From: Auricularia sp. M13
Lineage: Eukaryota; Basidiomycota; Agaricomycetes; Auriculariales; Auriculariaceae
NCBI GenBank assembly: GCA_037042915.1
Contig: CM073203.1
Span: 1,240,001-1,304,000, forward strand
Direction of reading: 5' to 3'
Length of the DNA: 64,000 nucleotides
This document shows positions 1-11,300 of this stretch, piece after piece (position 1 is the stretch's first letter; each line of letters opens with the position of its first letter). Both the position numbers and the translations under genes were made by a program. The notes under the pieces are model-generated. The model saw only the letters and a list, made by a program, of their open reading frames with translations. It had not been told where the DNA came from and searched no databases.

Positions 1-78
1 GCTATCTATCCCCATGTTCACATGGCAAAACGCGGGGCATTTTTCTCACGCAATCTGCGGATTTGCTCGTGAAGCATG

Positions 79-85
79 TATAAAA
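79..85 (+). promoter_or_regulatory. TATA box of Cys-rich gene copy 1
   Basis: TATAAAA about 70 bases upstream of the ATG at 157. It is preserved in the duplicate copy at 1491-1497, about 60 bases before that ATG, which supports it as a working core promoter element. Confidence 0.6.
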
Positions 86-156
86 GGTGAGCATAGGTAC
101 GACTGCTCTGTTTCTCAACCGATATCGTCGGACCGCGCCTCCCCTCATCACTCACC

Positions 157-441
157 ATGGCTATCTCCACCACGCCCGCTCTCGTCGACAACGGTAACCA
201 CACCGTGAACTGTACGTTCTGCTATGTGGTGGTTAAGCAGGGGAGCACTTGCAAGAAATGTGGAGCCGGAACGTATGATGTTTCCCACCCGGCGTCGCTG
301 CGCAGTTTGCTGATACCCATGCAATTTAGTAAGAAGCACGATGTGGAAGACGACGTCGAATATCTGAGCTTGGTGGGCGGAGGATGCGGGCAGAATGCAT
401 GGAGGAATGTTCTGTCTACCATGTCCTTGTATCGCATTTGA
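157..441 (+). CDS. Small cysteine-rich (zinc-knuckle-like) protein, copy 1
   Basis: Unrecognised small gene. The first exon starts MAISTTPALVDNG and contains two CxxC pairs, CTFC and CKKC followed by Gly, spaced about nine residues apart. That is the look of a one-metal zinc knuckle, although binding is an inference. A probable intron runs from the GTATG at 273 to the TTAG at 329. The downstream exon then stays open to the stop at 439-441, giving about 75 residues ending SLYRI. No signal peptide is visible. The start is chosen because context and sequence are shared with the tandem copy at 1555. A TATA box precedes it and a phosphotransferase fragment follows. The second-exon frame is less certain because it does not match the most natural splice of copy 2. 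Confidence 0.45.
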   Translation: MAISTTPALVDNGNHTVNCTFCYVVVKQGSTCKKCGAGTYDVSHPASLRSLLIPMQFSKKHDVEDDVEYLSLVGGGCGQNAWRNVLSTMSLYRI

Positions 442-739
442 ATCAACGGGCTCTAAGCGCGTGTGGACCGACTCAGTCGGCTTAGGGCTATGGTGCAAGT
501 TGCGTGCGAACAACTGCAACGCGAAATTGGGCCGAATCGAGTGAACGCCTCTATTCGGTGATTGATATTCATTATCCTCGAGTGTTATAGCATTGCGGTG
601 ATATGGAAAGCAAATTTTCAGCGTTGATCGTCGATGCCGAGTTTTCGAAGAAGCGGGACTCGTTACTGGCGGCACCTATAGCCTTTGCTTTCGATCGTCT
701 ACCAGCTCACTGAGCGATCGTCTATCCGCTCACTGTGGA

Positions 740-925
740 GATGTTACCCAGCGATAATGGGAAGACTGTTCAAAAGAATGAAGCGGAGGACGCACAGTGC
801 GTACCCGCCTAGCGACAACTTCGTCTGGATGCTGTAGAATTCTCTGCGGCAAACTTGCGTCCCTCATTACGACGTATGGAAAGCCCAAAGGGTCGTCGGC
901 GTCGTTGTATATGCGAAAACGTCCG
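740..925. pseudogene. Rearranged fragment of APH-family phosphotransferase
   Basis: Bases 740-~862 match the start of the intact gene at 2110 (LPSDN.KTVQ region) but carry stops. From ~865 to ~920 the sequence abruptly becomes the reverse complement of an internal part of the same gene: read on the minus strand it encodes DPLGFPYVVM, the counterpart of NPLGFPYVVM near 2530-2560, at nearly identical DNA sequence. A first-exon piece and a second-exon piece are therefore joined in opposite orientation. The rest of the gene is missing. This is a dead, rearranged copy belonging to the first unit of the tandem duplication. Confidence 0.75.
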
Positions 926-1490
926 AAAACGTCCGCAAGCGAGGGCGCCTTGGACACCACTAGTCCCTGGACGCAAAAGGCAGACGGCGGACGGACCGTC
1001 CTGCTTGCGATATTTACTGTATTCATGGCGCCGGCATGTCTTTCAAGTTTCAACATATCGTCTAGCTAAACTTGACAGCCCCACCGACTAATCTGTATAC
1101 TGCGGGAAAACAGACATATCGTACGCGTATTGGGACCGCGAGACCGACGTCCTGAGATGCCCCGCATTTCTCAGCCGCCATTACTCGCCACTTAGACTAA
1201 GGTTCAGGCTCTCTGAAGCCCCGAAGCTCAAGATCGATGTGCTCTCACGTCGAGTCACCGAGTGCGCACAGACTCAGCGTGGCAATGAGGAGCAGGGCCA
1301 ATCCCCTCGGGTATCAAGAGCTTGGCCTAGGCACCGTTGGGAGTGGCACCTGTCAGTGCTGGGAATCGCCCTGGAGGGCGCCTGTGGCTATCTGTCCCCG
1401 TGTCCACATGACAAAATGTGGCGCATTTTCTCACACAAGCTGCGGATTTGTTTGCGGACCATGTAGAGCGGAGAGCCATGTATAAAAGGT

Positions 1491-1497
1491 GGGAATA
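1491..1497 (+). promoter_or_regulatory. TATA box of Cys-rich gene copy 2
   Basis: TATAAAA in the same setting as at 79-85, about 60 bases before the ATG at 1555. Confidence 0.6.
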
Positions 1498-1554
1498 GGT
1501 CTGGCTGCTTTGTTTCTCAACCGAAATCGACCGCGCCTCACCTCATCACTCACC

Positions 1555-1830
1555 ATGGCTATCTCCACCACGCCCACTCTCGTCGACGACGCGAACTCGA
1601 GAACGATTGTGAAGTGTTCGAAGTGCAAGGTGGAGGTCTACAAGGGATGCACTTGCAAGTGTGGGACCAAGAACGTATGTTTCCTACCCGGCGTCGCTGC
1701 GCTGCTTGCTGACTTAACCATGTTAGTAGGAAGCACGATGTGGAAGACGACGTCGAATATCTGAGCTTGGTGGTCGGGGGATGCGCGAGGAATGCATGGA
1801 GAAATGTTCTGTTTACCATGTCCTTGTCAC
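1555..1830 (+). CDS. Small cysteine-rich (zinc-knuckle-like) protein, copy 2
   Basis: Tandem paralogue of the gene at 157. The first exon (1555-1674, 40 codons) starts MAISTTPTLVDD and contains KCSKC followed eight residues later by CTCKCG, again a paired-cysteine knuckle. The intron starts with GTATGT at 1675 and most likely ends at TAG 1727-1729. The second exon then reads in a frame containing ARCG, ECMEKC and further cysteines. In the frame used by copy 1 the text KHDVEDDVEYL is also still recognisable, so one of the two copies has slipped by a base and the true C-terminus cannot be decided here. The end coordinate is approximate. The intact phosphotransferase starts about 280 bases downstream on the same strand. 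Confidence 0.45.
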
Positions 1831-2109
1831 CGCATTTGAATCAACGAGCCCGCATCGAAGTGCGCGTGCGTGGCTAACATGGTGCAAGTTGTGTGCAAAG
1901 CGTGAGCAGCTTGAACGCGAAATTGGGCCGAAACGAGTGAATGAGTTGATTGTTTGATTGATAGATTAGTTATCTTGGGGTGGAATGGCATTATGGCGAT
2001 AAGGAAAGCGCCTTTGGACACAGCGTTTAGCGTCGAGGCTTGGGACGAAGCGGGAGTTACCGGCGGCACCTATTGCCTCTTTCTTTCGATCTTCTACCCG
2101 CTCACGGAG

Positions 2110-3473
2110 ATGTTACCCAGCGATAATTGGAAGACTGTTCAGGAGCATGAAGCGGAAGACGAGCCGTCTGTACCCGCTTGGCGTCAACTTCGTCTGGATG
2201 TTATAGACTCCATTGCGGCAAGCTTGCGTCCATCTCACTCGTGCACGGCGAACCGCACGAGATATGCAGCTGGGACCACCTCGATCGCTGTCGGTGAGAA
2301 AGTCTAGCTCATTTGATGGGTTTTATCCTCAACAGTTTCTTTGTAGAAGTCGTTTTTCGACGACAACGTCGTTTGGATCTTTCGCGTGCGCACCGACCAT
2401 GTCCCTGGAAATCTCTCGCAGGACTCCATATCCAAGAGGCTTACCTGCGAGATCGGCACTCTACGCCTGATCAGTGAGAGCACCAGCATTCCCGTCCCCA
2501 CGGTTTTCGCATATACAACGACGCCGAACAACCCTTTGGGCTTTCCATACGTCGTTATGTCCGCAGCCACTGGACTGTTACCGAGCGACATCGGCTTGCC
2601 TCTGTCCGGCCCCGTTCCCGCAGATAAAGAGCCCGTGTTCGCCCGCTACTGCGCGTCTCTAGCGGATATCCACCTACAGCTCAGCAAAATCCGCGCCGAC
2701 GAAATAGGGTCTGTTTATGCGGATGACGCTTCATCGACCACCGTCATCGGACCAGTCGCAGGCACGCAGCTCGGGCCGTTTAAGCATGCTGCTGAATACT
2801 ACGGCGCATATGCTAAGCGTCTCGAAGACATGCTCATTCATCATGATGTGGCAGACGACGCGCCCATCGATGCGAACAGGCTGTTTACCTTCTGGCTGTA
2901 CCGCTTGCTGCTCGCCGGTGCAGCGTTCGACTCGCAGCCCACAGGCCCATTCATTCTCACCCATCCTGACTTGCACATTTCCAACACGCTTGTCGACGAG
3001 GTGAGTGCCAGGTTGCCGCAGCCTTAATCCGCGAATTAATCTATCCATCCTCACGACCCCGGACTCACTTACTCACGCAGACAGGCAACATCGTAGCAGT
3101 CTTGGATTGGGAATGCGCAGCGTTCTTGCCGGAAGAGCTGTTTGCTGCGCAGATGGTCCTGTTCAACGACAGGCTGGACGTGGAGTTTGCCTACGCCAAG
3201 GCGCGGTTCGCGATGTATAATCGCGCGCTGGCAAACCTGCCGGTGCCACACGCTCCCGGGGGGAAGCGTTCTCTGGCCGATCTCCATGCCTCCGTCTCGT
3301 GTCGCCTTCTTGGCGCATTGCACTATTATCTTGTGGAGTGCGCCGATTTCGACGACGAAGACTGGACGAAGGCCCTTTGTCTCCACCTGATGGGAACGGA
3401 GGACTGGCGTGCGGTCATGCGGAGCAAAGCCTTCCAGGAGTGGCTTGCTCAGGCTGTGTGCGCCAGGAATTAG
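2110..3473 (+). CDS. APH-family phosphotransferase (PF01636-like), main copy
   Basis: Protein-kinase-like small-molecule phosphotransferase of the fungal APH/choline-kinase-like group; the substrate is unknown. Exons: 2110-2293, 2347-3000 and 3081-3473, with GT-AG introns of 53 and 80 nt, about 410 residues. Visible landmarks are FPYVVMS in the hinge region, HPDLHISNTLVDE (the HxDxxxxN catalytic loop), then IVAVLDWE carrying the metal-binding Asp of the second catalytic motif. The start MLPSDNWKTVQ is shared with the paralogue at 26880 and precedes the same exon length (184 nt). Relative to that paralogue a T run at 2353-2357 carries one extra base, so exon 1 does not join exon 2 in frame as written; this is either a real lesion or a sequence error. 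It lies downstream of the Cys-rich gene in the duplicated module. Confidence 0.75.
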
Positions 3474-3898
3474 GAACTGGATGTACTTATTCTCAGCGTA
3501 CCTTCTTTGAGAACGGCTGAGCGACTGACTGAATACCGCGAACCGCTAGTGCTGTAGCTCGCGATCTGGAGGAAACCGTGTGTCGTGAGCATCGTGCATC
3601 CGAGTCGTGTTTCTCAAGGAGCAGGCCTAGGCACGGTGAACGGTCAGCGCTCCTCAAACCCTCACCACCGCGCCTTCTCAATTCTCCGTCAGGTCATTTC
3701 CGTATACGTAGGTTGAGCGAGACCGCCCAGTCTCAGAGTCGCTGGCAGCTAGGGACCCCTAACTGACGTCCCGCCAAAGCAGACGATGGTGACGATGCCG
3801 TCTCCATAGCATTCTTCGAGCCCTCGATACTTCGCTCTTTTCCAAACTGTCAATTCTTTCAGCCAGCCTGCGCACACTGACGTCCGATTCAGAGTCAC
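3474..3898. other. Intergenic, convergent 3' ends
   Basis: The phosphotransferase (plus) and the F-box gene (minus) end facing each other. No further coding signal, repeat or strong hairpin was seen. Confidence 0.5.
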
Positions 3899-5254
3899 TC
3901 ACAATAAATTCACCGAGACCTCGAATCCAAGTGGCTCCAAGTAGCCGTGCAGGATATACGCAATAACGCTGAGCTGCGGAATCTGCGATAGCATGACGGT
4001 ATCCCAGAGTTCGATAGCGCGCAGCGACGGAGACGAGAAATCGCGCCAGAATGGTGCGCCGGGCAGGAGGTATGTCAGGATCGCGTGGGATAGATCCAGC
4101 GTGCGCCTGGTGTGCGTCAATAATGGGATATACGACGACTGCGGCGCGGTGGTTATTATCAGCTCGACGAGAGACGGCGGTGTCGCTTGTATCCTGTTCA
4201 GCATCCACGCGCTGAGCGTGAGGCGGCGCAGAGATGAGAATGTCGCGAGGTCGATGAAAGACAGCTCGGCCCACCAGCGATACGCGTCGATGAGCGTACA
4301 GTCGGTCAGAGCATGATGACGAGGCGAAAATAGTTCGGCTATGGTGTGGTGGCCGTGCCAGCTGTTTTCGCGCCAGAAGATGGAGCAGAGGTTGGGCAGA
4401 TGCGCGAGCATCGCGCGGAAGGAGATGGGCTCAAGCACGCAGTGGCCGAGATACAGACTTCGAAGCGTGGTGGATGCGGTCATGTGCAGCGTGCAGTGTG
4501 GACGCTGCCGCTGCAGTGTCAGCGACTGCAAGCGCGGAAACCGCTGGAGGGTATCCGCGGGGAAATCGATCTGCAAGGGGCCGTCCGCAAAGCTGACGAG
4601 ACGGATGGCAAGATGTTCGGCGCGCTCCGCACACTGCATGAGACCGGGCACGTCTTCCAAGGCAGCCGTATCCCTGAAGAACGTGAGGTCTGTAGCAAAG
4701 GCGCACTGCACCATGACGCGGTCAATCGCAGCCTTGAGGTCCAGGCGTCGAATGTTGGGCGACACATCGGCAGACCAGTGATCAGTCAGCATCGAGTTGG
4801 AGAGCTGTCGAGAGTCTAGGGGAAAGACGATGCGTTGGACGAAATGGGCCAGTTGGGGGCGAGCCAGCAGCACGGCAGCAAACATCACGCAGGCCCGCGC
4901 ACTGATCAGCGTCACATCCGCATACATGATCTCTGTCGCGGCGCCGTGCCATGCACGACAGACTAAGCGTGCAGCAGCGAGGTCGGTGGATGCGCTGAAA
5001 GTACCCGGTGCGGGAGGCCATTCGTCTAGTACACGGACCGTCTCCCCGAATTTGGCGCGAGTGCGGAGGAGGTCAAATATGTGAAGCAGCACTTCCTGGG
5101 GCAGCTGCGACGCCTGGTTACACGCGCGCGTCTTCCTACCGTCCTGGAATCTGCAGAGACCGTGGAAGGAGAGCGCGCATACATACAGAGGCAGGAAAGC
5201 GCAGTTGAGCAGGCCCTGCGATACGTGGGTGGGTATCTTGCGCCAGTCCTGCAT
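3899..5254 (-). CDS. F-box / leucine-rich-repeat-like protein
   Basis: Putative substrate receptor of an SCF ubiquitin ligase. The F-box is visible as QLPQEVLLHIFDLL followed, after an insert of about 40 residues, by AARLVCRAWHGAA, the insertion pattern common in basidiomycete F-box proteins. The rest shows irregular leucine-rich segments (LQSLTLQRQ, LRSLYLGH, LRRLTLSAW) as expected for degenerate LRRs. The protein ends FEVSVNLL. The reading frame stays open upstream to an ATG at 5389, but that would overlap the UTP20 start on the other strand, so the Met at 5254 (MQDWRKIPTHV) is preferred. A 60-70 nt intron with GTATGT just upstream of the F-box is possible. The gene is divergent from UTP20 with very little promoter space. 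Confidence 0.7.
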   Translation of the reverse strand: MQDWRKIPTHVSQGLLNCAFLPLYVCALSFHGLCRFQDGRKTRACNQASQLPQEVLLHIFDLLRTRAKFGETVRVLDEWPPAPGTFSASTDLAAARLVCRAWHGAATEIMYADVTLISARACVMFAAVLLARPQLAHFVQRIVFPLDSRQLSNSMLTDHWSADVSPNIRRLDLKAAIDRVMVQCAFATDLTFFRDTAALEDVPGLMQCAERAEHLAIRLVSFADGPLQIDFPADTLQRFPRLQSLTLQRQRPHCTLHMTASTTLRSLYLGHCVLEPISFRAMLAHLPNLCSIFWRENSWHGHHTIAELFSPRHHALTDCTLIDAYRWWAELSFIDLATFSSLRRLTLSAWMLNRIQATPPSLVELIITTAPQSSYIPLLTHTRRTLDLSHAILTYLLPGAPFWRDFSSPSLRAIELWDTVMLSQIPQLSVIAYILHGYLEPLGFEVSVNLL

Positions 5255-5348
5255 GCTGCCCACGGTAGACGGACGGACGTGAAGCGGTAACTGTATGACG
5301 GTCGGAGTTGTGATCCGTTCTTTTCGCTTCGCGTGTGCACGTGCGGCC

Positions 5349-8300
5349 ATGGCATCCGGGGCAGACGATATCGTAGAGCCGCCGCGCAAGCGGTTTCAGA
5401 GTGCGTGGCAGCGAGCGTGGTTAGTCTTGGAGTTTTTCTCAAGCCTTTTATTGCAGCATCAGTCGTATAAAAGCGCCATACGCGAGGTGCACCTGCCGTC
5501 GGCCGTCCAGAGCACGCAGCTCGACGAGGACCTCGCTGTCAGTCATTCGCGTGCTCTGGAACCGCTAGCCCTGCTTATTTTGCTCTTAGGAAAATGAAAC
5601 CCACTTTCGAAACGCGCTCGACGTCGCGGCGCAGCTGAACCTGTCCCCGGCCTTCGTCTCCTTCATTTCCGCCACCCAGCACCAGGCAGCGTCTATTCCG
5701 CTTTACTGCTGCATGCAGACGATATTGTCGAGCGCTGGCGGACGGCTGTGGGCCAGGACGAGAAGGAGGACGATGGCCTGGCTGTTCTCATCGAGTGCGC
5801 AAAGCTTTCCATTGCTCAACGAAAATGCTCATTATACATTGCAGACTGCTCCCCGCGCTGCTCCAGGACCTGCGCACGACCCTCAAGCCCCGCTTCGACG
5901 ACCTCGTCCACACCCTGGCCGCCGTCGTCCCGCGCCCGCAGCTGTCCCCGCGCGCGCTGACGGCCGTCCTCGCCGCGCTCGCCAGCGTCCTCCGCCTGCT
6001 GCAGCCGGACGAGGCCATGCTCGCCCGCGCCCACGCCGCGCTCCTGCACGCCCTGCGCAAATGCTCGCCCGAGGTGCAGAGCGCCGCCGCGGACGTCTGG
6101 GGCGCCGTGCTGCGCCGCGCGAAGGGCCCCGCCAGGGAGGCCGTCGTCCGCATCACCCTCGCGCCCGTCCGCGACGACGGCGAGGGCGTCGCGGCGTTTG
6201 TCGGCGCCCATGCGTTTGTGGCCGCGTGCAAGGTCCGCGCCGTTCTCCCTTTTTTCTGTTGTCGGCCCTGCTTACGCGCGAAATTACAGAACGTTTCCCA
6301 ATCGCTGCACACATCCGCCGCGCCGCTCGTCACGCTCCTCCTGGACCAATGCGACAACCCAAACGTGGCCACGCTCGCGCGCCGCCTCCTGACCTCCCTC
6401 TCGCATTTCTGCGCCGCGCCGACCATCAAGGACGGCGTGCAAGTCGCGCCGAGCGGCTTCTCGCCCGTCGCGGACGCGCTGGTCGCCAACAACCTCGCCG
6501 CGCTGCCCGTCATCGCGCACGTCGTCGCCGTCAGGAAGGGCAACCGCTTCAGCAAGGACCAGATCGCCGCGCTCGCCTCGCAGCTGGCCGCGCAATCCGT
6601 CTTGTTGGAGTCGGACGAGCGTCGACACGACCAGCTGAAACTCGCGAGCGCACTGCTGCTCGCGGGAGATATGACCTCGTGGTCAGCTGTCGCGCGCCCG
6701 CTGGTTGACTGGGCGTGGGCAGCGCCGCCTTGTTCGCGCTGGAACTGAGCGGGGCGCTGGCCCAGCTCGGATGGACGGGCTGGAAGGCCGTCGGGCTGCC
6801 CGTGTTCGCCAAGTGCGTGATTCTCGGCCATAGGTATGGATGTTGCTATTGTACTGACCATGGCACGCGCAGACGCGTACCCACCCTCGTGGCCACAGGG
6901 GCCGACGAGCGCACAGCGCGCTTCGCAGTCCGCGTCCTGGCAGAGCTCTGCACGCGCGGGCTCGCGCCCGCCGCGGACGACGCGCCTTCTGGGACGCGCT
7001 CGGCGCGTACGTCGACCGCCGGCTGGAGGGCTGGACGCTCTCCGAAGACAACGTGCGCCATCCCTCGCTGCGGCCCTCCATCTCGCTCCCGCTAACAGCG
7101 TGACGTCAGGTCGTCGAGCTCACCGCGATGCTCAAGCTGACGCCCGTCCTCCGCCGCGTCGAGGCGAAGCTCGGGCTCGTCATCGCGCACCTGCTCGACA
7201 GTGACAGCGACATGGACACGGACGGATGCGCCGACGCCGGCTGGGTGCTCGGGCGGTGCTTCGACGCGCTCGCCCGCACGCCCGACGCGGACGCTGCGCC
7301 GTGGGCGCCGCGCGTGCTGGCGAACTCGAGGTGGACGGGCGACGCGCACGCCATGGCGGGCTTCGTTGCGCTCGTCCAGGCCTCATCGTGCGTGCTTCCC
7401 GTTGCCCGGTTCCCATCCGCTGACGCGCGGTTTGTTCGGATGACAGCGCGAACGTGACGCTCCCGCTCGACGCGGCGCTGCCGGCTCTGCGCGCGCACAA
7501 GCACGCGCTGCGGCTCGCCGCGCTGCACCTGCTCGCGGCGCCCGCGGAGAACGCTGCGGTGCGGCACATGCTCGCCGCGGAGGAGTGCTCGCTGGACGTC
7601 GCGGGCGCGCGCGGGCGCACGGTGCGCATTGCGAAGCTGCCCGCGCTCCTGGGGACGCGCGAGAATGTGTTGCTTGGGATCGCGTGGCTGCTCGGTGCGC
7701 GCGAACTCATCCGTATTTATTTTTGCATTCTGGCTGATATATCGGCTTGCTTGCTGGTTTCTCTTATAGGCCAGCTGAAGGTGAACCTGCGCCCGGTGTG
7801 GGAGCCCGCGGGCAAGGCGCTCGCGGAGCTTGCGGCGCAATGGGGCGAGGAGGTCTGGGAGGCTGTTTGGGCTGAGCTGGAGCGCGATTATGAGTCGGAT
7901 GGGAGGTGGGCCGGCGAACGCAGGACGAGGATGCGGAGGAGGAGGAGGTGCACAGGGAGGCCGAGCGCACGTGGCGCTGTCCGGCTGGCGCGAACACTGA
8001 GAGCGCTGTGCGGCGGTGGAGGGCGGATGGGACTTGGGAGCGGCGCGAAGTGCTGAAGGTATGGCGCGCGTTCTTCTCGTTTGTGGTATGAGGTTTTGAC
8101 GGGTTATAGGAGCAACGTCCTAAAGAGCGCCTGGACGGCGCGAACTACACCGCCCAGCTCCTGCGCACGCTCGCGCTGGTGCCCGCGCTCGCCGAAAAAC
8201 ACTCGCGGCTGCTCGTGCCGCGCTTCCTCGCGCTGGCGCACGCGAACCTCAAGGGCAGGCTCGGCGCGTACCTCGCGCTCTTCGCCCGGTTCGGCAACCC

Positions 8301-11300
8301 CGAAGGCGCTGTTCCGCACCGCGGAGCTGCACGCCGGTGTACCTCCAGCTCCTCGCGCACCCGGACCGCGCGGTGCAGCGCGACGCGCTGGCGTGCGTGC
8401 AGACGTACCGCGCGCCGGCCGTCGCGCGTTTGGGGAGAGCCTGAAGGGCCTGCTGGACGAGACAAGGTGGCGCGATGAGGTGGTGCGCTGACGACGCGCG
8501 CGGGCGACGATGGGCCGGCGATGGAGGCGGATGCGGAGGAGGTGCTCGTGCGCGTGTGCTATGGTCTGATGACCGAGCGGCGCGCGGGAGGGAGCGGCGC
8601 GCTGCGGCGCTGACGCTTGTCGGTGCGCTGGGCGAGCGCGCGATGGGCGTGCTGGTGGGGCTGATGCTGGCGCCGTTTGAGAGGGCGGAGGGCGCGGTTG
8701 AGGAGGTGCCTGCGAAGCAGCAGATGGGGTTTCTGGCGATGCTGGGCGACGTGCTCAGCGCGCTGGGGACGAGCACCATGGCGTACTGGCCGCGCCTGCT
8801 GGACGCGACGCTCGCGTGTCTCGCCGCGGCGCAGCGCAAACTCGACGCGGAGGCCGACGCCGATGCTGCGGAGGACCAGGACCAGGAGCAGGAGCAGGAG
8901 CAGGACGACTCGACGCCCAGCGGTGCTTTGCGCGCCGTCAGACTTGCGGGTCTGAAGCGCCTCGCGGACTTCTTCCGCGTGCCCGTGCCGCCGGCGGAAT
9001 TCGACTTCGCGCCGTACGTCGCGCGCGCGTTCGCCGGCGCGATCTCGCCGCGCCTGCCGGCGTTCGACCGCGAGAACACGCAGGCGCCGTCGGCCCTGCT
9101 GCAGATGTTCGCCGCGTGGACGGCGCAGCGGCACACCGTGCGCTTCCTCGTGGCGTTCGACGGCGCCGTGCTGCCCAAGACGTTCGCGCTGCTCGCCGCG
9201 CCGAGCGTCAAGCCGGCCGTCGTCGCGCGCGTGCTCGACGTCGCAGATCGAATCCTCGCGCTTGCTGATGATGAGGCGGACGGCGGCGCGGAGGTCGCGG
9301 AGGAGGTGCTCCTGCCGCATGTGGGCGCGCTGCTGGACGGCTTGGCGGCCCTTGTAGCGCGTAGTACCGCGGCGGGCAAGGGCGCGCTGGGCGAGCTGGC
9401 GCAGAGGCAGATCTCCATCCTCTCGCGCGTGGCGGGGCATGTGCGCCAGCCGGAGCAGGCGGCTGCGCTGCTCGCGCTGTTCGAGCCGCTTCTGCGCCGG
9501 CCGCCCGGATTGTCGGTGAGAAGGTCAAGACGGACTTGCTCAAGATCTACGTCGAGCTGTCCCGCGCATACCTGAGCTCGGAGACAAGTCCAGCAAGCAG
9601 TACATCAAGACGTACGAGCTGCTCGCGGGGCTGTTCTCCATGCTGCGTATGCGGTCTGCCAGAGCCGCTCTCGCCGCTGCGTTTATCAGGCTCTGTGGCG
9701 AGGAGGACTCGGTCGCGAAGCTCGTGGAGGAGATGAACGCGTTCTCGGTCAAGCGGATTGAGGAGCCCGACTTTGAGCGCCGGCTGAAGGCGTTCGCAAT
9801 GCTCAACGAGGACATGCACGCGCGGCTCGACGCGCGCGAGTGGCTGCCTGTGCTGCACAACCTGCTCTTCTTCGTCCAGGATACGGAGGAGCTCTCGTTG
9901 CGCCAGAACGCCGCGTTCGGTCTGACGCGCTTCATCGACCGTGTGGCGTCGAACGATCAGGAGATCCTTCTCGTCTTCACGCGCGTCGTGTATCCTGCGC
10001 TCAAGCGCTCGCTTCGCTCGCAAAGCGAGATGGTCCGCGCGGAGGTTCTGCGAGTCATTGCGTTCGGCGTCGAGAAGTGCGACAACGTAGCGTCGCTCAA
10101 GGAAATGCGCGGGTTGCTTGCTGGCGGCGACGAGGAGGCCAACTTCTTTAACAATATCTGCCATATTCAGGTCCACCGTCGCACGCGCGCTCTTCGGAGG
10201 TTGAGTGAATATGTGGACACCGGAGCTGTGGGGAATGCGACGCTCGCGCAAATCTTCCTCCCTCTACTTGGCCATCCGATATACAACTCTGGGACGACGG
10301 ACCATCTACTTGTTAACGAAGCCATTGCGGCGACCGGTATTGTTGCCAAGCATCTCAGCTGGGTTTCGTACTACGCCCTCGTGCAGCAGTACCAGAAGAT
10401 GATCAAGGAGGCGAAGGAGAAGATCCCCGTTAAGCCGCTCGTGCGGGCTCTCGTCGCGGTTTTGGACAACTTTCATTTCCCAATGGATGCTTCGGTTGGC
10501 GAGGCGGAACCGCGTCAAGCTGCTGGCGACGATGCAGACGAAGACGAAGCACCTGCCGAGGTCTGGAAGGCGGACTCGAGGATTATGGATGCCGTCTCCG
10601 TGAAGCTTCTCCCCAGCTTGCTCAGCATCCTGGAGAATCGCGAAGAGACCGAGGACGGCTTGCGGATACCCATCATGATTGGTATCGTCCGCATCGCGCT
10701 GTTCCTTCCCGAGGCGCAACGTCGGCCTCAGGTGTCCCGCCTCCTCACCGTGGCTAGCCAGATATTCCGCAGCAAGTCACAGGACACTCGAGACCTTACG
10801 CGGGAGACACTCTGCAAGATCGTAGTCATGCTTGGTCCGGACTACCTTGCTGAGACCATGAAGCAGCTGCGGGGCGCGCTCCTTCGTGGCCCGCATCTCC
10901 ACATTCTTGCATTCGTCACGCATGCCATCCTCGTCCATATCACTACGAATGCGTCTGAGCAGTTCTCGGACCTCGACGCGGCCGTTGCTGATATCGTCCA
11001 CATCGCTGCCGAAGTCATCTTCGGCCAATCTGGCAAGGATGTCATGTCCGAGGACTTCAAGACGAAGCTCAAGGAAGTTCGCGGCTCCAGCTCGCGCGGC
11101 CTCGACACCTTTGCTCTCTTGTCGAAATGCATATCGCCCGCCAAGCTCTCGACGCTGTTGCTTCCCGTCCGCACCATCATGGAAGAGACGGAGTCCGCCA
11201 AGGTCATGCTCCAGGTCGACGACGTCCTCCGTCGTGTTGCCAGCGGGTTGAACAGCAACCCGAAGCTCAAGCCGGCTGATCTGCTTATTATGTGCCATAC

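Larger units (their letters stand above)
1..2240. repeat. Degenerate tandem duplication of a Cys-rich gene plus phosphotransferase module
   Basis: Bases 1-~860 and ~1381-~2240 are two diverged copies of the same stretch, offset by about 1.38 kb. Both begin with a similar 'ggctatct.tcccc.tgt.cacatg' upstream segment, carry TATAAAAGG, the same start context (CTCACCATGGCTATCTCCAC), the same tiny coding region and then the opening of an APH-family phosphotransferase (GATGTTACCCAGCGATAAT in both). Copy 2 leads into an almost complete phosphotransferase gene, whereas copy 1 breaks up after about 120 bases of it. Point differences and small indels are spread along the alignment, so the duplication is not brand new. 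Confidence 0.85.

Noticed and set aside
5788-6861. 357-codon minus-strand open frame opposite the 5' part of UTP20
   Set aside because: Same reason: GC-rich third positions keep the antisense frame open; no domain resemblance.
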